DNA from: Streptomyces griseoluteus
GTDB taxonomy: Bacteria; Actinomycetota; Actinomycetes; Streptomycetales; Streptomycetaceae
Assembly: GCF_004784465.1 (NCBI RefSeq)
Contig: NZ_SRRU01000005.1
Location: 310,001 to 374,000, forward strand
Length of the DNA stretch: 64,000 bases
Direction of reading: 5' to 3'
Shown: one piece after another, positions 41,934 to 50,693 of the stretch
How positions within the stretch are numbered: position 1 is the first letter of the stretch
Layout: each line of letters opens with the position of its first letter
Position numbers and translations under genes: made by a program
The notes under the pieces: model-generated
The model's input: only the letters and a program-made list of their open reading frames with translations
Told to the model about the DNA's origin: nothing
The model's database searches: none

Positions 41934-44009
41934 TTGTCCGCGACCGCACCCGACCCGCTCGACGACCCCCGCGCCCCCCTGACCCGCGAACGCACCCACC
42001 TGGCCGACTCACGGGCCGCCCTGCGCGCCATGCGGGAGGACGTGGAGGCGCTGGACATCAAGGACGTCGCCGCGAACTGGGTCAACGCACAGGTGCTGAC
42101 CCGCCAGATCGACGAACGGATCAAGGCGCTGGCCGACCTCAGCGACACCCCGCTGTTCTTCGGCCGGCTCGACTACCTGCACGCGCCGGGAGCGGAGCAG
42201 GCCGAAGGGGCCGAGGGCGAGCGGTTCTACATCGGGCGCCGGCATGTGCACGACGCGGACGGCGACCCCATGGTCATCGACTGGCGCGCCCCGGTGTCGC
42301 AGCCGTTCTACCGGGCGTCCAAGAAGGACCCGATGGACGTCGGGCTGCGCCGCCGCTTCGGCTACACCGGCGGCGAGCTGACCGCGTACGAGGACGAGCG
42401 CCTGTCGGACCCCTCGGAGACGGCGGCCACCAGCAAGCTGCTCCAGCAGGAGATCGAGCGGCCGCGCGTCGGCCCGATGCGGGACATCGTCGCCACCATC
42501 CAGCCGGAGCAGGACGAGATCGTCCGCAGCGGGCTGGGCGGCACGGTGTGTGTGCAGGGAGGTCCCGGTACGGGCAAGACGGCGGTCGGTCTGCACCGGG
42601 TCGCCTATCTGCTCTACGCGCACCGGGAACGGCTCGCCCGCACCGGCACCCTGGTCATCGGGCCGAACCGGTCCTTCCTCCACTACATCGAGCAAGTGCT
42701 GCCCGCGCTGGGCGAGTTGAGCGTGCAGCAGGCCACCGTGGACGATCTCGTGGCCCATGTCGAGGTGCGTGGCACGGACGAGGCGCGGGCCGCCGTGCTC
42801 AAGGGCGACGCCCGGATGGCCGAGGTGCTGCGCCGGGCGCTGTACGCGCAGGTCACGATGCCGACCGAACCGGTCATGGTGGTGCGCGGCTCGCGCCGCT
42901 GGCGGGTCCCGGCGTACGAACTGGAGGAGATCGTGCGCGAGTTGCTGAGCCGCGAGATCCGGTACGGCGCCGCGCGCGAGGCGTTGCCGCAGCGGATCGC
43001 GCACGCGGTGCTGGTGCAGATGGAGCGGGCCGGGGAGGCGCCGGACGACCGGGTGCAGGACGCGGTCGCGCGCCACAGCGCGGTCAAGGCCGCCGTGAAG
43101 GCCGTCTGGCCGCCGGCCGATCCGGCCAAGCTGGTGCTGCGGCTGCTGTCCGACGGGGAGTTCCTCGCCGAGCACGCGGCCGGAATCCTGGACGAGGACG
43201 AGCAGAAGGCCGTGCTCTGGGCCAAGCCGGTGCGGAGCGTGAAGTCGGCCAAGTGGTCCTCCGCCGACGCGGTGCTGATCGACGAGGCGGCCGACCTGAT
43301 CCAGCGCACGCACTCGCTGGGCCATGTCGTCCTGGACGAGGCGCAGGACCTCTCGCCCATGCAGTACCGCGCGGTCGGCCGCCGCTGCACCACCGGCAGC
43401 GCCACCGTCCTCGGTGACCTCGCGCAGGGCACGACCCCCTGGGCGACCCGGAGTTGGGAGGAGGCGCTGGCCCATCTCGGCAAGAGCGAGGGCGTGATCG
43501 AGGAACTGACGGCCGGTTTCCGCGTCCCCACGGACGTGATCACGTACGCCTCCCGGCTGCTCCCCCACATCGCACCCGGCCTCACCCCGGTCGCCTCCGT
43601 CCGTGAGAACCCCGGCTTCTTCGAGGTGCGCGCGGTGGACGGGGTGGCCGACGTGGTCCACGCCTGCGAGGAGTTGCTGCGCCACGAGGGCTCGACGGGG
43701 CTGATCGCCGCCGACGCCCGCGTGCCCGCCCTCGCCGAGGCCCTGACGGCGGCCGGGATCGGTTTCCTCGCGCCCGGCGAGGAGACCACCGAGGAGACCC
43801 GGCTGACCCTGGTCCCGGCCTCGCTCGCCAAGGGCCTGGAGTACGACTACGTGGTACTGGACGAGCCGCGGGCGGTGGTGGACGGCGAGCCCGACGAACG
43901 CACGGGCCTGCGGCGGCTGTACGTGGCACTGACCCGAGCGGTCTCCGGGCTCATCGTGGCACACACCGGGCCGCTGCCCGAGCAGCTCGCGGGCCGGGCG
44001 GCTGGGTAG
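41934..44009 (+). CDS. helR: HelD/HelR-type RNA polymerase-recycling ATPase
   Basis: A 691-residue UvrD-like superfamily 1 protein of the HelD class. It begins with an N-terminal coiled coil (RTHLADSRAALRAMREDVEA), which inserts into RNA polymerase, then the short MVIDWRAPVSQPFYRA motif specific to HelD proteins, Walker A GGPGTGKTAVG (209-219), Walker B VVLDEAQDLSPMQ, and C-terminal motifs KGLEYDYVVLDEP and RRLYVALTRAV. TTG start with GGAGG upstream. HelR in S. venezuelae displaces rifamycin from RNA polymerase; whether this copy does so is inferred. The symbol is by resemblance. Confidence 0.8.
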   Translation: MSATAPDPLDDPRAPLTRERTHLADSRAALRAMREDVEALDIKDVAANWVNAQVLTRQIDERIKALADLSDTPLFFGRLDYLHAPGAEQAEGAEGERFYIGRRHVHDADGDPMVIDWRAPVSQPFYRASKKDPMDVGLRRRFGYTGGELTAYEDERLSDPSETAATSKLLQQEIERPRVGPMRDIVATIQPEQDEIVRSGLGGTVCVQGGPGTGKTAVGLHRVAYLLYAHRERLARTGTLVIGPNRSFLHYIEQVLPALGELSVQQATVDDLVAHVEVRGTDEARAAVLKGDARMAEVLRRALYAQVTMPTEPVMVVRGSRRWRVPAYELEEIVRELLSREIRYGAAREALPQRIAHAVLVQMERAGEAPDDRVQDAVARHSAVKAAVKAVWPPADPAKLVLRLLSDGEFLAEHAAGILDEDEQKAVLWAKPVRSVKSAKWSSADAVLIDEAADLIQRTHSLGHVVLDEAQDLSPMQYRAVGRRCTTGSATVLGDLAQGTTPWATRSWEEALAHLGKSEGVIEELTAGFRVPTDVITYASRLLPHIAPGLTPVASVRENPGFFEVRAVDGVADVVHACEELLRHEGSTGLIAADARVPALAEALTAAGIGFLAPGEETTEETRLTLVPASLAKGLEYDYVVLDEPRAVVDGEPDERTGLRRLYVALTRAVSGLIVAHTGPLPEQLAGRAAG

Positions 44010-44209
44010 GGCGCCGAGTCCGTCCCCCGCCATGTCCGCCGTACCCGATGCCCGCCGCTCCTTCGTTGTCAGCGCCTGCTGCCATGTGGTGGGACTGACA
44101 TCCCGGTGCGGTGGAGTGTCGGAGGCCGCGGGGGGCGAGGATCACCGCACGGTCCGGCTCGTACGCGTCTCCTCGCGCCCCTTGGGGGATCACGCGCCCC
44201 GAGCCGCCC

Positions 44210-44857
44210 CTACGGCTCCAGCCCCCTCCGCCCCTCGCCGGACGCGAAACCCAGCCACGTGTGCCGGTTGCCCGCCCAGCACCAGCCGACCTTGGGGGCG
44301 TCGCGCCGCTCGCGTCCGTCCCGGCCGGTGCCGTTGCTGATCCAGAGTGCCGGGGTGCGGGCGTCCAGCGTGCCCTTGGGCTTGCGCAGCCGGGAGCCGA
44401 TGGTCATGAAGCAGTGATTGCGCTCCAGCACGTCCGGCCGCTGGAGCACCCAGTGGATGCCCTCGGTCAGCAGCAGCGGCGTACGGGACGCGGCGGTGAG
44501 CGCCGGAAGTGCCTCGTCCGGGCTCCAGTTGGCCATGTCGTCGCCCCGGTCGACCCCGCTGACCAGGTACAGCGGGGTGTCGGGCAGGTCGATGGTGTCG
44601 AGCGGCGCGAAGAGGTCGACGTCGGTCATGTCGGTGACGACGAACCCGGCCCTGTCCCGGCGCCGGAGCAGCGGCGCGAGTACGGAGGCGGGGGCGAGGT
44701 CGGGACGGACGGCGAGGAGGAAGTCGCCGTCCCCGGCCCCCTCCGCCGCCGCCCGGACCTCGGCGGCCGACAGTCCCGCGATCTCGTGCACCCCCAGCTC
44801 GATCAGCCGCTCGGCCTGCGTACTCAGCGGGGTGAAGGTCTGCGTGGTCTCGGACAC
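44210..44857 (-). CDS. DUF5701 family protein
   Basis: A 215-residue protein (GTG 44857, GGGAGCATC before it). It contains LIELGVHEIAGLSAAEVRAA, GFVVTDMTDVDLFAPL, YLVSGVDRGDDMANWSPDEA and the C-terminal KVGWCWAGNRHTWLGFASGE. These match DUF5701, a family conserved in actinobacteria and of unknown function. It lies downstream of cutC on the same strand with 77 bp between, possibly co-transcribed. Confidence 0.8.
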   Translation of the reverse strand: MSETTQTFTPLSTQAERLIELGVHEIAGLSAAEVRAAAEGAGDGDFLLAVRPDLAPASVLAPLLRRRDRAGFVVTDMTDVDLFAPLDTIDLPDTPLYLVSGVDRGDDMANWSPDEALPALTAASRTPLLLTEGIHWVLQRPDVLERNHCFMTIGSRLRKPKGTLDARTPALWISNGTGRDGRERRDAPKVGWCWAGNRHTWLGFASGEGRRGLEP

Positions 44858-44934
44858 GATGCTCCCAACGACAGCGGTGTGTACGGGCGCAGGCCCAACG
44901 AACCGCCCGCCCGGAACATTCCCGGCAGGGCCGC

Positions 44935-45627
44935 CTACTCCCCGTCGAGCATCCCCCGCCACACCCCGACGGCGTCGGCGCACACCGGGCCGGCCCACCC
45001 CTGCGGGCGGGCCGCGCCACCGATGTGGAAGGCGTCGATACCGGCGGACCGCAACTCCGGCACGTGCTCCAGCCGGAGCCCCCCGCCGACCATGATGCGC
45101 GGCTCGTACCCCGGCGTGCCGGTGTGCGCGGCCTCGGCCGTCAGCGTGTCCAGCCCCTCGTCCACACCCGTCGCCGCGCCCGCCGTGAGGAAGGTGTCCA
45201 GACCCGGCAGCCCGCTGAGCCGCTTGCGCAGCGCGTCGCGGTCGGCGGCGCGGTCGATCGCCCGGTGGAAGGTCCAGGGGCAGCCGTCCAGCGCGTCGAC
45301 GACCCGTTCGACCGCCGCGAGGTCCACGTCCCCGTCCGGGTCGAGGAAGCCGAGGACGAACTGGTCGGCGCCCGCCGCCCGCAGTTCGGCGGCCGTGCCG
45401 GTCAGCCGGCCGAGGTCGCCCGCCGCGAACCCGTCCGACAGCCGCAGCATCACGCGCAGGTCGATCGTGACGGCGGCGCGGATCGCGGCCACCACGGCGG
45501 GGTCGGGGCTGAGCCCGTCCGCCGCCATGTCGGTGACCAGTTCCAGCCGGTCCGCGCCTCCCGCCTGGGCGGCGACCGCGTCCTCGACCCCGAGGGCGAT
45601 CACCTCCAGGACCGCACGCTTGCTCAT
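44935..45627 (-). CDS. cutC: CutC family protein (copper homeostasis)
   Basis: A 230-residue TIM-barrel protein with the CutC signatures VLEVIALGVEDAVAAQAGGA, DRLELVTDMAADGLSP, ADQFVLGFLDPDGDVD, TFHRAIDRAAD and IMVGGGLRLEHVPELR. The family was first tied to copper tolerance in E. coli, but later work has questioned a direct metal role. The fold assignment is firm. GTG-free ATG start at 45627. Confidence 0.88.
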   Translation of the reverse strand: MSKRAVLEVIALGVEDAVAAQAGGADRLELVTDMAADGLSPDPAVVAAIRAAVTIDLRVMLRLSDGFAAGDLGRLTGTAAELRAAGADQFVLGFLDPDGDVDLAAVERVVDALDGCPWTFHRAIDRAADRDALRKRLSGLPGLDTFLTAGAATGVDEGLDTLTAEAAHTGTPGYEPRIMVGGGLRLEHVPELRSAGIDAFHIGGAARPQGWAGPVCADAVGVWRGMLDGE

Positions 45628-45708
45628 GGCACCCCAATTCCGACGCGGCTACAGGTCTAGTCCAATTCCAGGGTACGCCCCGCCCCCGATCACCGGAACA
45701 ATGGACAC

Positions 45709-46362
45709 ATGGCCGACGCAGACACCGCAGCAGACCTCGGGCTCCGCTTCGCCCGCGCCCTCGAAGCCGCCCGCGCACCGGGCGGGGGCCCGGACCCCGC
45801 GCCGTACGCCGGGAACCTGATCGCCCGCTGGGAGGAGCCGCAGCGGCGCTATCACACGCTCGCCCACCTCACGGCGGTCCTCGACCGGGTCGACGCGCTG
45901 GCGGAGTACGCCGACGACCCCGACCTCGTACGGCTGGCGGCCTGGTTCCACGACGCGGTGTACCTGCCGGACCGGTCGGAGAACGAGGAGCGCTCCGCGC
46001 GGCTGGCCGAGCGGGCGCTGACCGAGGCCGGGGTGCCGGAGGCGAAGGTCGCGGAGGTGGCCCGGCTGGTGCGGCTCACCGTCGGCCACGACCCGGCCGA
46101 GGGCGACCGGAACGGGCAGGTGCTGTGCGACGCCGACCTGGCGATCCTCGCCTCGGCGCCGTCCGCGTACGCCGCCTACACGGCCGAGATCCGCGAGGAG
46201 TACCACTTCGTGCCCAACGACGCCTTCCACGAGGGGCGTTCGGCGGTACTGCGCCAACTCCTGGACCTGCCAAGGCTGTTCCACACCCCCTACGGGTCGG
46301 AGCACTGGGAGGCGACCGCCCGCTGGAACCTCGCGGGAGAGCTGGAAATGCTGTCGACCTGA
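45709..46362 (+). CDS. HD-domain protein (predicted metal-dependent phosphohydrolase)
   Basis: A 217-residue helical protein with the HD motif residues in order: WEEPQRRYHTLAHLTAVLDR (His), RLAAWFHDAVYLP (His-Asp), and the late LCDADLAIL (Asp). These bind two metals in HD phosphohydrolases. Similar proteins are found widely in bacteria without a known substrate. It starts 81 bp from cutC in the opposite direction, and ends 28 bp before the GNAT fusion gene, so it may share a transcript with it. Confidence 0.8.
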   Translation: MADADTAADLGLRFARALEAARAPGGGPDPAPYAGNLIARWEEPQRRYHTLAHLTAVLDRVDALAEYADDPDLVRLAAWFHDAVYLPDRSENEERSARLAERALTEAGVPEAKVAEVARLVRLTVGHDPAEGDRNGQVLCDADLAILASAPSAYAAYTAEIREEYHFVPNDAFHEGRSAVLRQLLDLPRLFHTPYGSEHWEATARWNLAGELEMLST

Positions 46363-46390
46363 CTCCGGGCTCACCCCTAGGGTGCCGTCC

Positions 46391-47494
46391 ATGCGAGCGA
46401 TGAGCGGGGACCAGGTGACCGAGGCCGTGCGCGGCTGTGTGACGACGCTGCGCGCGGCCGTCGACCGCGACTGGACGGCCGTCCGCGCCGGAGGCGTGGA
46501 GTGGGACTGCCACGTCACCGCCCTGCACGTCGCCGAGTGCCTCCTCGCCTACGCCGGCAACCTCGTCGGCCACGCGCGGGACGCGTACGTACCTTTCGAG
46601 ATGCGCCTGGAGGACGGCACCGGCAACGACGGCCTGCTGCACGTCCTGGAGACCACCGGCGCCCTGCTCGCCGCCGCGGTGAACACCGCCCCGCCCGGCG
46701 ACCGGGCCTTCCACCCGTATCCGTTCCGCAGCGCCGACCGCGAGGGTTTCGCCGCGATGGGCGTGGCCGAAGTGCTGCTGCACACCTACGACATGGCGCA
46801 GGGCCTCGGGCTGGAGTACACACCCGCCGAGAGTCTCGCCGAAGGCGTGCTCACCTGCATCTTCCCGCACGTCCAGCCGGGCCCGGAAGCCTGGCCGACG
46901 CTGCTGTGGGCCACCGGCCGGGGCGAGCTGGCGGGCCGCCCGGCGGTGGACAACTGGCGCTGGCGCAACAACCTCGTCATCCCCGCCGACCGCCTGACCC
47001 TCACCGGTCTGCGCCCGGCCGCCGCCCGCGACCTCCGCCTGGGCGGCGACGGCGGCTTCACCTGGCTCGGCGGTGCCCCCTACGAGGGCACCCGCGAGGC
47101 CGCCGGCTTCCTGGTCAAGGCGTACGAAGCGGGCGTCCACAGCCCCGAGTTCGGCGTCTTCACCCTGGTCCGCACCGAGGACGGCCTCGCCGTCGGCGGC
47201 ATCGGCTTCCACGGCACCCCCGACTCCGAGGGCCGCGTCGAAATCGGCTACGACCTCGTCCCCGAGGCCCGCGGCCAGGGCTACGCGACAGAAGCGCTCC
47301 GCGCCCTGACGGAATGGGCCTTCGCCCGCGACGACGTCCACCGGATCGTGGCCACCGTCCACCCCGACAACCCCGCCTCCGAACGCGTCCTCGCCCGCGC
47401 GGGCTTCCACCGAGCCGACCCGGAACAGGAGGAGAGGGCCCGCACGGAACACGGCATGGAAAGCGGCCTACGACTGTTCGTGCACGAGGGCTGA
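46391..47494 (+). CDS. Fused MDMPI/DinB-like and GNAT acetyltransferase protein
   Basis: A 367-residue two-domain protein. The N-terminal part (about 1-190) is a maleylpyruvate-isomerase-like four-helix domain with its metal-binding His, ECLLAYAGNLVGHARDAYVP and LLHTYDMAQGLGLEYTPAE. The C-terminal part (about 220-360) is a GNAT fold with the acetyl-CoA loop EARGQGYATEALRALTEWAF and NPASERVLARAGFHR. ATG 46391 is chosen because AGGGTG precedes it. The natural pairing suggests thiol/acetyl chemistry on a small metabolite. Confidence 0.8.
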   Translation: MRAMSGDQVTEAVRGCVTTLRAAVDRDWTAVRAGGVEWDCHVTALHVAECLLAYAGNLVGHARDAYVPFEMRLEDGTGNDGLLHVLETTGALLAAAVNTAPPGDRAFHPYPFRSADREGFAAMGVAEVLLHTYDMAQGLGLEYTPAESLAEGVLTCIFPHVQPGPEAWPTLLWATGRGELAGRPAVDNWRWRNNLVIPADRLTLTGLRPAAARDLRLGGDGGFTWLGGAPYEGTREAAGFLVKAYEAGVHSPEFGVFTLVRTEDGLAVGGIGFHGTPDSEGRVEIGYDLVPEARGQGYATEALRALTEWAFARDDVHRIVATVHPDNPASERVLARAGFHRADPEQEERARTEHGMESGLRLFVHEG

Positions 47495-47956
47495 CCACCC
47501 CACCCACGAACCGTCCCGCATGATCACCCGCCCCCGCAGCTCCGGTACGCCCCGCCAGGCCCGCACGGTCGTCGGCTCGACGCGCAGGTAGACGTGGGGG
47601 GTCTCCTCCGTGCGGGGGTCCCAGGCGAACTTGGCTGTGAAGGCTTCGGCGGCTTCCGGGGGTGCATCGGCAGCCGGGTACAGCCGCGCCGTTCCTTGCA
47701 GGAGCACCACGTCGGTGGTGTCCGGCAACGACAGGCGCACTCGGGGCTCTTCGCGGATGTTGCGGGCCGTCGCGGAGGTCGCGTTCGTGCACATCCAGAG
47801 GGCCGCGCCGTCCCAGGCGAACCAGAGCGGTACCTGGTGGGGGCCTTGGGTGGGGTGGGAGGTGGAGAGCCAGAGGTCACGCTCGGTGCCGAGCCTGGTC
47901 AGGGTGTCGCGTACGCGCTCGGCCGGGTCGCGGGGAGTGATCTGCGTGGCGTGCAT
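47468..47956 (-). CDS. Pyridoxamine 5'-phosphate oxidase family protein
   Basis: A 162-residue split-barrel flavin- or F420-binding protein. The conserved block DLWLSTSHPTQGPHQVPLWF, then ALWMCTNATSATARNIREEP, is typical of PPOX/F420-dependent families. A general role in reducing or binding a small molecule is likely. It overlaps the end of the GNAT fusion gene on the opposite strand by 27 bp. Confidence 0.82.
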   Translation of the reverse strand: MHATQITPRDPAERVRDTLTRLGTERDLWLSTSHPTQGPHQVPLWFAWDGAALWMCTNATSATARNIREEPRVRLSLPDTTDVVLLQGTARLYPAADAPPEAAEAFTAKFAWDPRTEETPHVYLRVEPTTVRAWRGVPELRGRVIMRDGSWVGWSALVHEQS

Positions 47957-48005
47957 GGGGGTCGACCCTAGGCAGCGCGGCCAAGGGGCACATCGGGCGG
48001 TGGTC

Positions 48006-48266
48006 CTAGGACCCCTTGCGTCGTCTCAGCCCCGCCGCGTGCAGCAGGCGGACCACGTCCCGGCTGCGGACCTCCACCGCGCCCGCGGCGACCGCGTCGG
48101 CGTAGCGGTGGGAGGGGATGTCGTAGTGGTCGCGTTCGAAGGCGCGTGGGGGGACGCCGAGGGTCGCGGCGAAGAGGTGCAGCTCGTCGTAGGAGACGTC
48201 GCTGATCAGGTGGGACCACAGGCGGCCGTGGCCGGGCCAGGTGGGTGGGTCGATGTAGACGGTCAC
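48006..48266 (-). CDS. DUF4031 domain protein
   Basis: An 86-residue protein from the GTG at 48266. It has the family blocks MTVYIDPPTWPGHGRLWSHL and ISDVSYDELHLFAATLGVPP, then FERDHYDIPSHRY. It is fully in line with DUF4031, a short nuclease-like or binding domain of unknown function in actinobacteria. It follows the next gene by 13 bp on the same strand, so the two form an operon. Confidence 0.82.
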   Translation of the reverse strand: MTVYIDPPTWPGHGRLWSHLISDVSYDELHLFAATLGVPPRAFERDHYDIPSHRYADAVAAGAVEVRSRDVVRLLHAAGLRRRKGS

Positions 48267-48279
48267 GCGGGGCCGGCCG

Positions 48280-48672
48280 TCACTTGGGGGTGTTCCCGTC
48301 CAGCGCCTTGGCGAGGGAGCCGACCGGGGCGACGTCCACGCCGGACTCGTGGCAGACCCAGTGCGGGTCGGGGCCCAACTCCGGTTCCACGTCCAGCGCG
48401 TGCGGGTCGCCCGTGGCGCACACCGGGCACAGCGGCCAGCGGCCCTTCCGTTCCAGCAGCGCGTCCTGCACGTCCTGCGCGACCAGGCCGGAGACGAAGG
48501 CGGCGCCCTCGGGCCACTGCTCCACCCACCAGCGGCGCTGCGCGAGCGACTCCTCCACCAGCGAGACCACGTCCGCCTCGGCCACGTCACCGGCCATGAG
48601 GTCGGCGAGCACCAGCGCACGGGCCGCGTGCAAGGCCTGTTCGAGCGAGCTGAGATTGGCGGCGTCGTCCAT
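48280..48672 (-). CDS. Conserved hypothetical protein with CxxC pair
   Basis: A 130-residue protein from the ATG at 48672. The first two thirds are helical (NLSSLEQALHAARALVLADL). The last third has LCPVCATGDPHALDVEPELG and WVCHESG, which could form a zinc site. Streptomyces-conserved and co-transcribed with the DUF4031 gene. It is divergent from the murR-type gene with only 55 bp between. Confidence 0.6.
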   Translation of the reverse strand: MDDAANLSSLEQALHAARALVLADLMAGDVAEADVVSLVEESLAQRRWWVEQWPEGAAFVSGLVAQDVQDALLERKGRWPLCPVCATGDPHALDVEPELGPDPHWVCHESGVDVAPVGSLAKALDGNTPK

Positions 48673-48711
48673 GCACCCATTGTGCGCACTCTTGCCCCGC
48701 CGGCCGAACCG

Positions 48712-48754
48712 GAAATATCTTTCAGGGGTGACCCAGGACGTGAAGGAAACTTTC
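48712..48754. promoter_or_regulatory. GAAA-TTTC repeats at the murR promoter
   Basis: GAAATATCTTTC at 48712-48723 and GAAACTTTC at 48746-48754 are inverted repeats with GAAA/TTTC arms. They flank the start of the RpiR-type gene, a natural place for its own operator. Confidence 0.4.
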
Positions 48755-49633
48755 GGGAGTCCCGGCGGCTCGCTCGCCGCCAAGGTGCGCACCCTCACGC
48801 CGTCCATGACGCGGTCCATGCAGCGCGTGGCGGATGCCGTGGCCGGCGACCCGGCGGGCTGCGCCGCCCTCACCGTCACCGGGCTCGCGGAGCTGACCGG
48901 CACCAGCGAGGCCACGGTCGTCCGCACCGCCCGCATCCTCGGTTACCCCGGCTACCGCGACCTGCGGCTCGCCCTCGCCGGGCTCGCGGCCCGGCAGGAG
49001 TCCGGAAGCGCGCCCGCGATCACCACGGACATCGCGGTGGACGACCCGCTCACCGACGTGATCGCCAAGCTGGCCTACGAGGAGCAGCAGACCCTCGCCG
49101 ACACCGCCGCCGGACTGGACACCGCCCAGCTCGGCGCGGCCGTCACCGCGCTGGCCGCCGCCCGCCGTACGGACGTGTACGGCATAGGGGCGTCCGGCCT
49201 GGTCGCGCAGGACCTCACCCAGAAACTGCTGCGCATCGGGCTGGTCGCGCACGCGCCGGGCGACCCGCACCTCGCGGTGACCAACGCGGTGCAGCTCCGC
49301 GCGGGGGACGTCGCCGTCGCCATCACCCACTCGGGCTCGACCGGTGACGTCATAGAACCGCTGCGCACCGCCTTCGAGCGCGGCGCGACCACCATCGCCG
49401 TCACCGGCCGCCCCGACTCGCCCGTCACCCAGTACGCCGACCACGTGCTGACCACCGCCACGTCCCGCGAGAGCGAGCTGCGGCCCGCCGCGATGTCCTC
49501 CCGTACGGGTCAACTCCTGGTGGTGGACTGTCTGTTCGTGGGCGTGGCGCAGCGGACGTACGAGAGCGCGGCCCCCGCCCTGGCCGCGTCCTACGAGGCG
49601 CTGGCCCACCGGCACCGCAGCGCGACGCGTTAG
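48728..49633 (+). CDS. murR: MurR/RpiR family regulator
   Basis: A 301-residue protein. Residues 25-90 form the RpiR helix-turn-helix (MTRSMQRVADAVAGDPAGC, VTGLAELTGTSEATVVRTAR). A C-terminal SIS domain follows, with the sugar-phosphate loop VAITHSGSTGDVIEPLRTAF. The GTG at 48728 is used; the GTG at 48740 is an alternative with AGGGGTGA placed ahead of it. Context with murQ and EIIBC predicts that it senses N-acetylmuramic acid 6-phosphate and represses the operon. Confidence 0.85.
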   Translation: MTQDVKETFGSPGGSLAAKVRTLTPSMTRSMQRVADAVAGDPAGCAALTVTGLAELTGTSEATVVRTARILGYPGYRDLRLALAGLAARQESGSAPAITTDIAVDDPLTDVIAKLAYEEQQTLADTAAGLDTAQLGAAVTALAAARRTDVYGIGASGLVAQDLTQKLLRIGLVAHAPGDPHLAVTNAVQLRAGDVAVAITHSGSTGDVIEPLRTAFERGATTIAVTGRPDSPVTQYADHVLTTATSRESELRPAAMSSRTGQLLVVDCLFVGVAQRTYESAAPALAASYEALAHRHRSATR

Positions 49634-49696
49634 CTTTCTCGAAGGCGTCTCCGCCAGCTTTCTTCGTTCGGACCCGACCGGAAAGAGCCGCATCAG

Positions 49697-50623
49697 ATGA
49701 CCGACTCCCCTCACCTCCAGAGCGAGCTGGCCACCCTGACCACCGAGGCGTTCCGGCCGGAGCTGGCCGGGATCGACCAACTGCCCACGCTGGACATCGC
49801 CCGGCTGATGAACGGCGAGGACACCGGCGTCCCGGCGGCCGTCGCCGCCCGTCTGCCCGAGATCGCCGCCGCCGTCGACGCCGTCGCCGCCCGCATGGAG
49901 CGCGGCGGCCGCCTCGTCTACGCCGGTGCCGGTACGGCCGGACGGCTCGGCGTGCTGGACGCCTCCGAGTGCCCGCCCACCTTCAACACCGCCCCCGGCC
50001 AGGTCGTCGGGCTCATCGCGGGCGGACCGGGCGCGCTGGTGAACTCCGTGGAGGGCGCGGAGGACTCCCCCGGCCTGGCCCGCGCCGACCTGGACGCGCT
50101 GAAGCTGACCCCGGACGACTCGGTGGTCGGCGTCTCCGCGTCCGGGCGTACCCCGTACGCGATCGGCGCGGTCGAGCACGCCCGCGCGGCCGGCGCCCTG
50201 ACGGTGGGCCTCTCCTGCAACGCGAACAGCGCCCTCGCGGCCGCCGCCGAGCACGGCATCGAGGTGGTCGTCGGGCCCGAACTCCTCACCGGCTCGACCC
50301 GCCTGAAGGCAGGCACGGCCCAGAAGCTGGTCCTGAACATGCTGTCGACGATCACGATGATCCGCCTCGGCAAGACCTACGGAAACCTGATGGTCGACGT
50401 CCGCGCCTCCAACGCCAAGCTCCGCGCCCGCTCGCGGCGGATCGTGGCGCAGGCGACCGGGGCGCCGGACGCGGAGATCGAGAGCGCCCTGAGGGAGGCG
50501 GACGGCGAGGTGAAGACGGCGATCCTGATCATCCTGGCGGGGGTGGACGGGAGTACGGCGACGCGTCTGCTGGAGGAGTCCGACGGCAGGCTGCGGGCGG
50601 CACTGAAGAAGGCGGGGGCGTAG
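49697..50623 (+). CDS. murQ: N-acetylmuramic acid 6-phosphate etherase
   Basis: A 308-residue SIS-fold enzyme that removes the lactyl ether from MurNAc 6-phosphate to give GlcNAc 6-phosphate and D-lactate, part of cell-wall recycling. Signature blocks: LVYAGAGTAGRLGVLDASEC PPTF region, AGGPGALVNSVEGAEDSPGL, VVGVSASGRTPYAIGAVEHA, and SCNANSALAAAAEHGIEV. It lies 63 bp after murR in the same direction and 70 bp before the PTS gene, so the three act as one unit: import and phosphorylate, cleave, and regulate. Confidence 0.95.
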   Translation: MTDSPHLQSELATLTTEAFRPELAGIDQLPTLDIARLMNGEDTGVPAAVAARLPEIAAAVDAVAARMERGGRLVYAGAGTAGRLGVLDASECPPTFNTAPGQVVGLIAGGPGALVNSVEGAEDSPGLARADLDALKLTPDDSVVGVSASGRTPYAIGAVEHARAAGALTVGLSCNANSALAAAAEHGIEVVVGPELLTGSTRLKAGTAQKLVLNMLSTITMIRLGKTYGNLMVDVRASNAKLRARSRRIVAQATGAPDAEIESALREADGEVKTAILIILAGVDGSTATRLLEESDGRLRAALKKAGA

Positions 50624-50693
50624 GGGCGACGCGTACCGCCTTCCGGAGGAGTCCCGCGCGCCGGACCGGCCAGGGTGGCGCAGGCTCGGCAGC

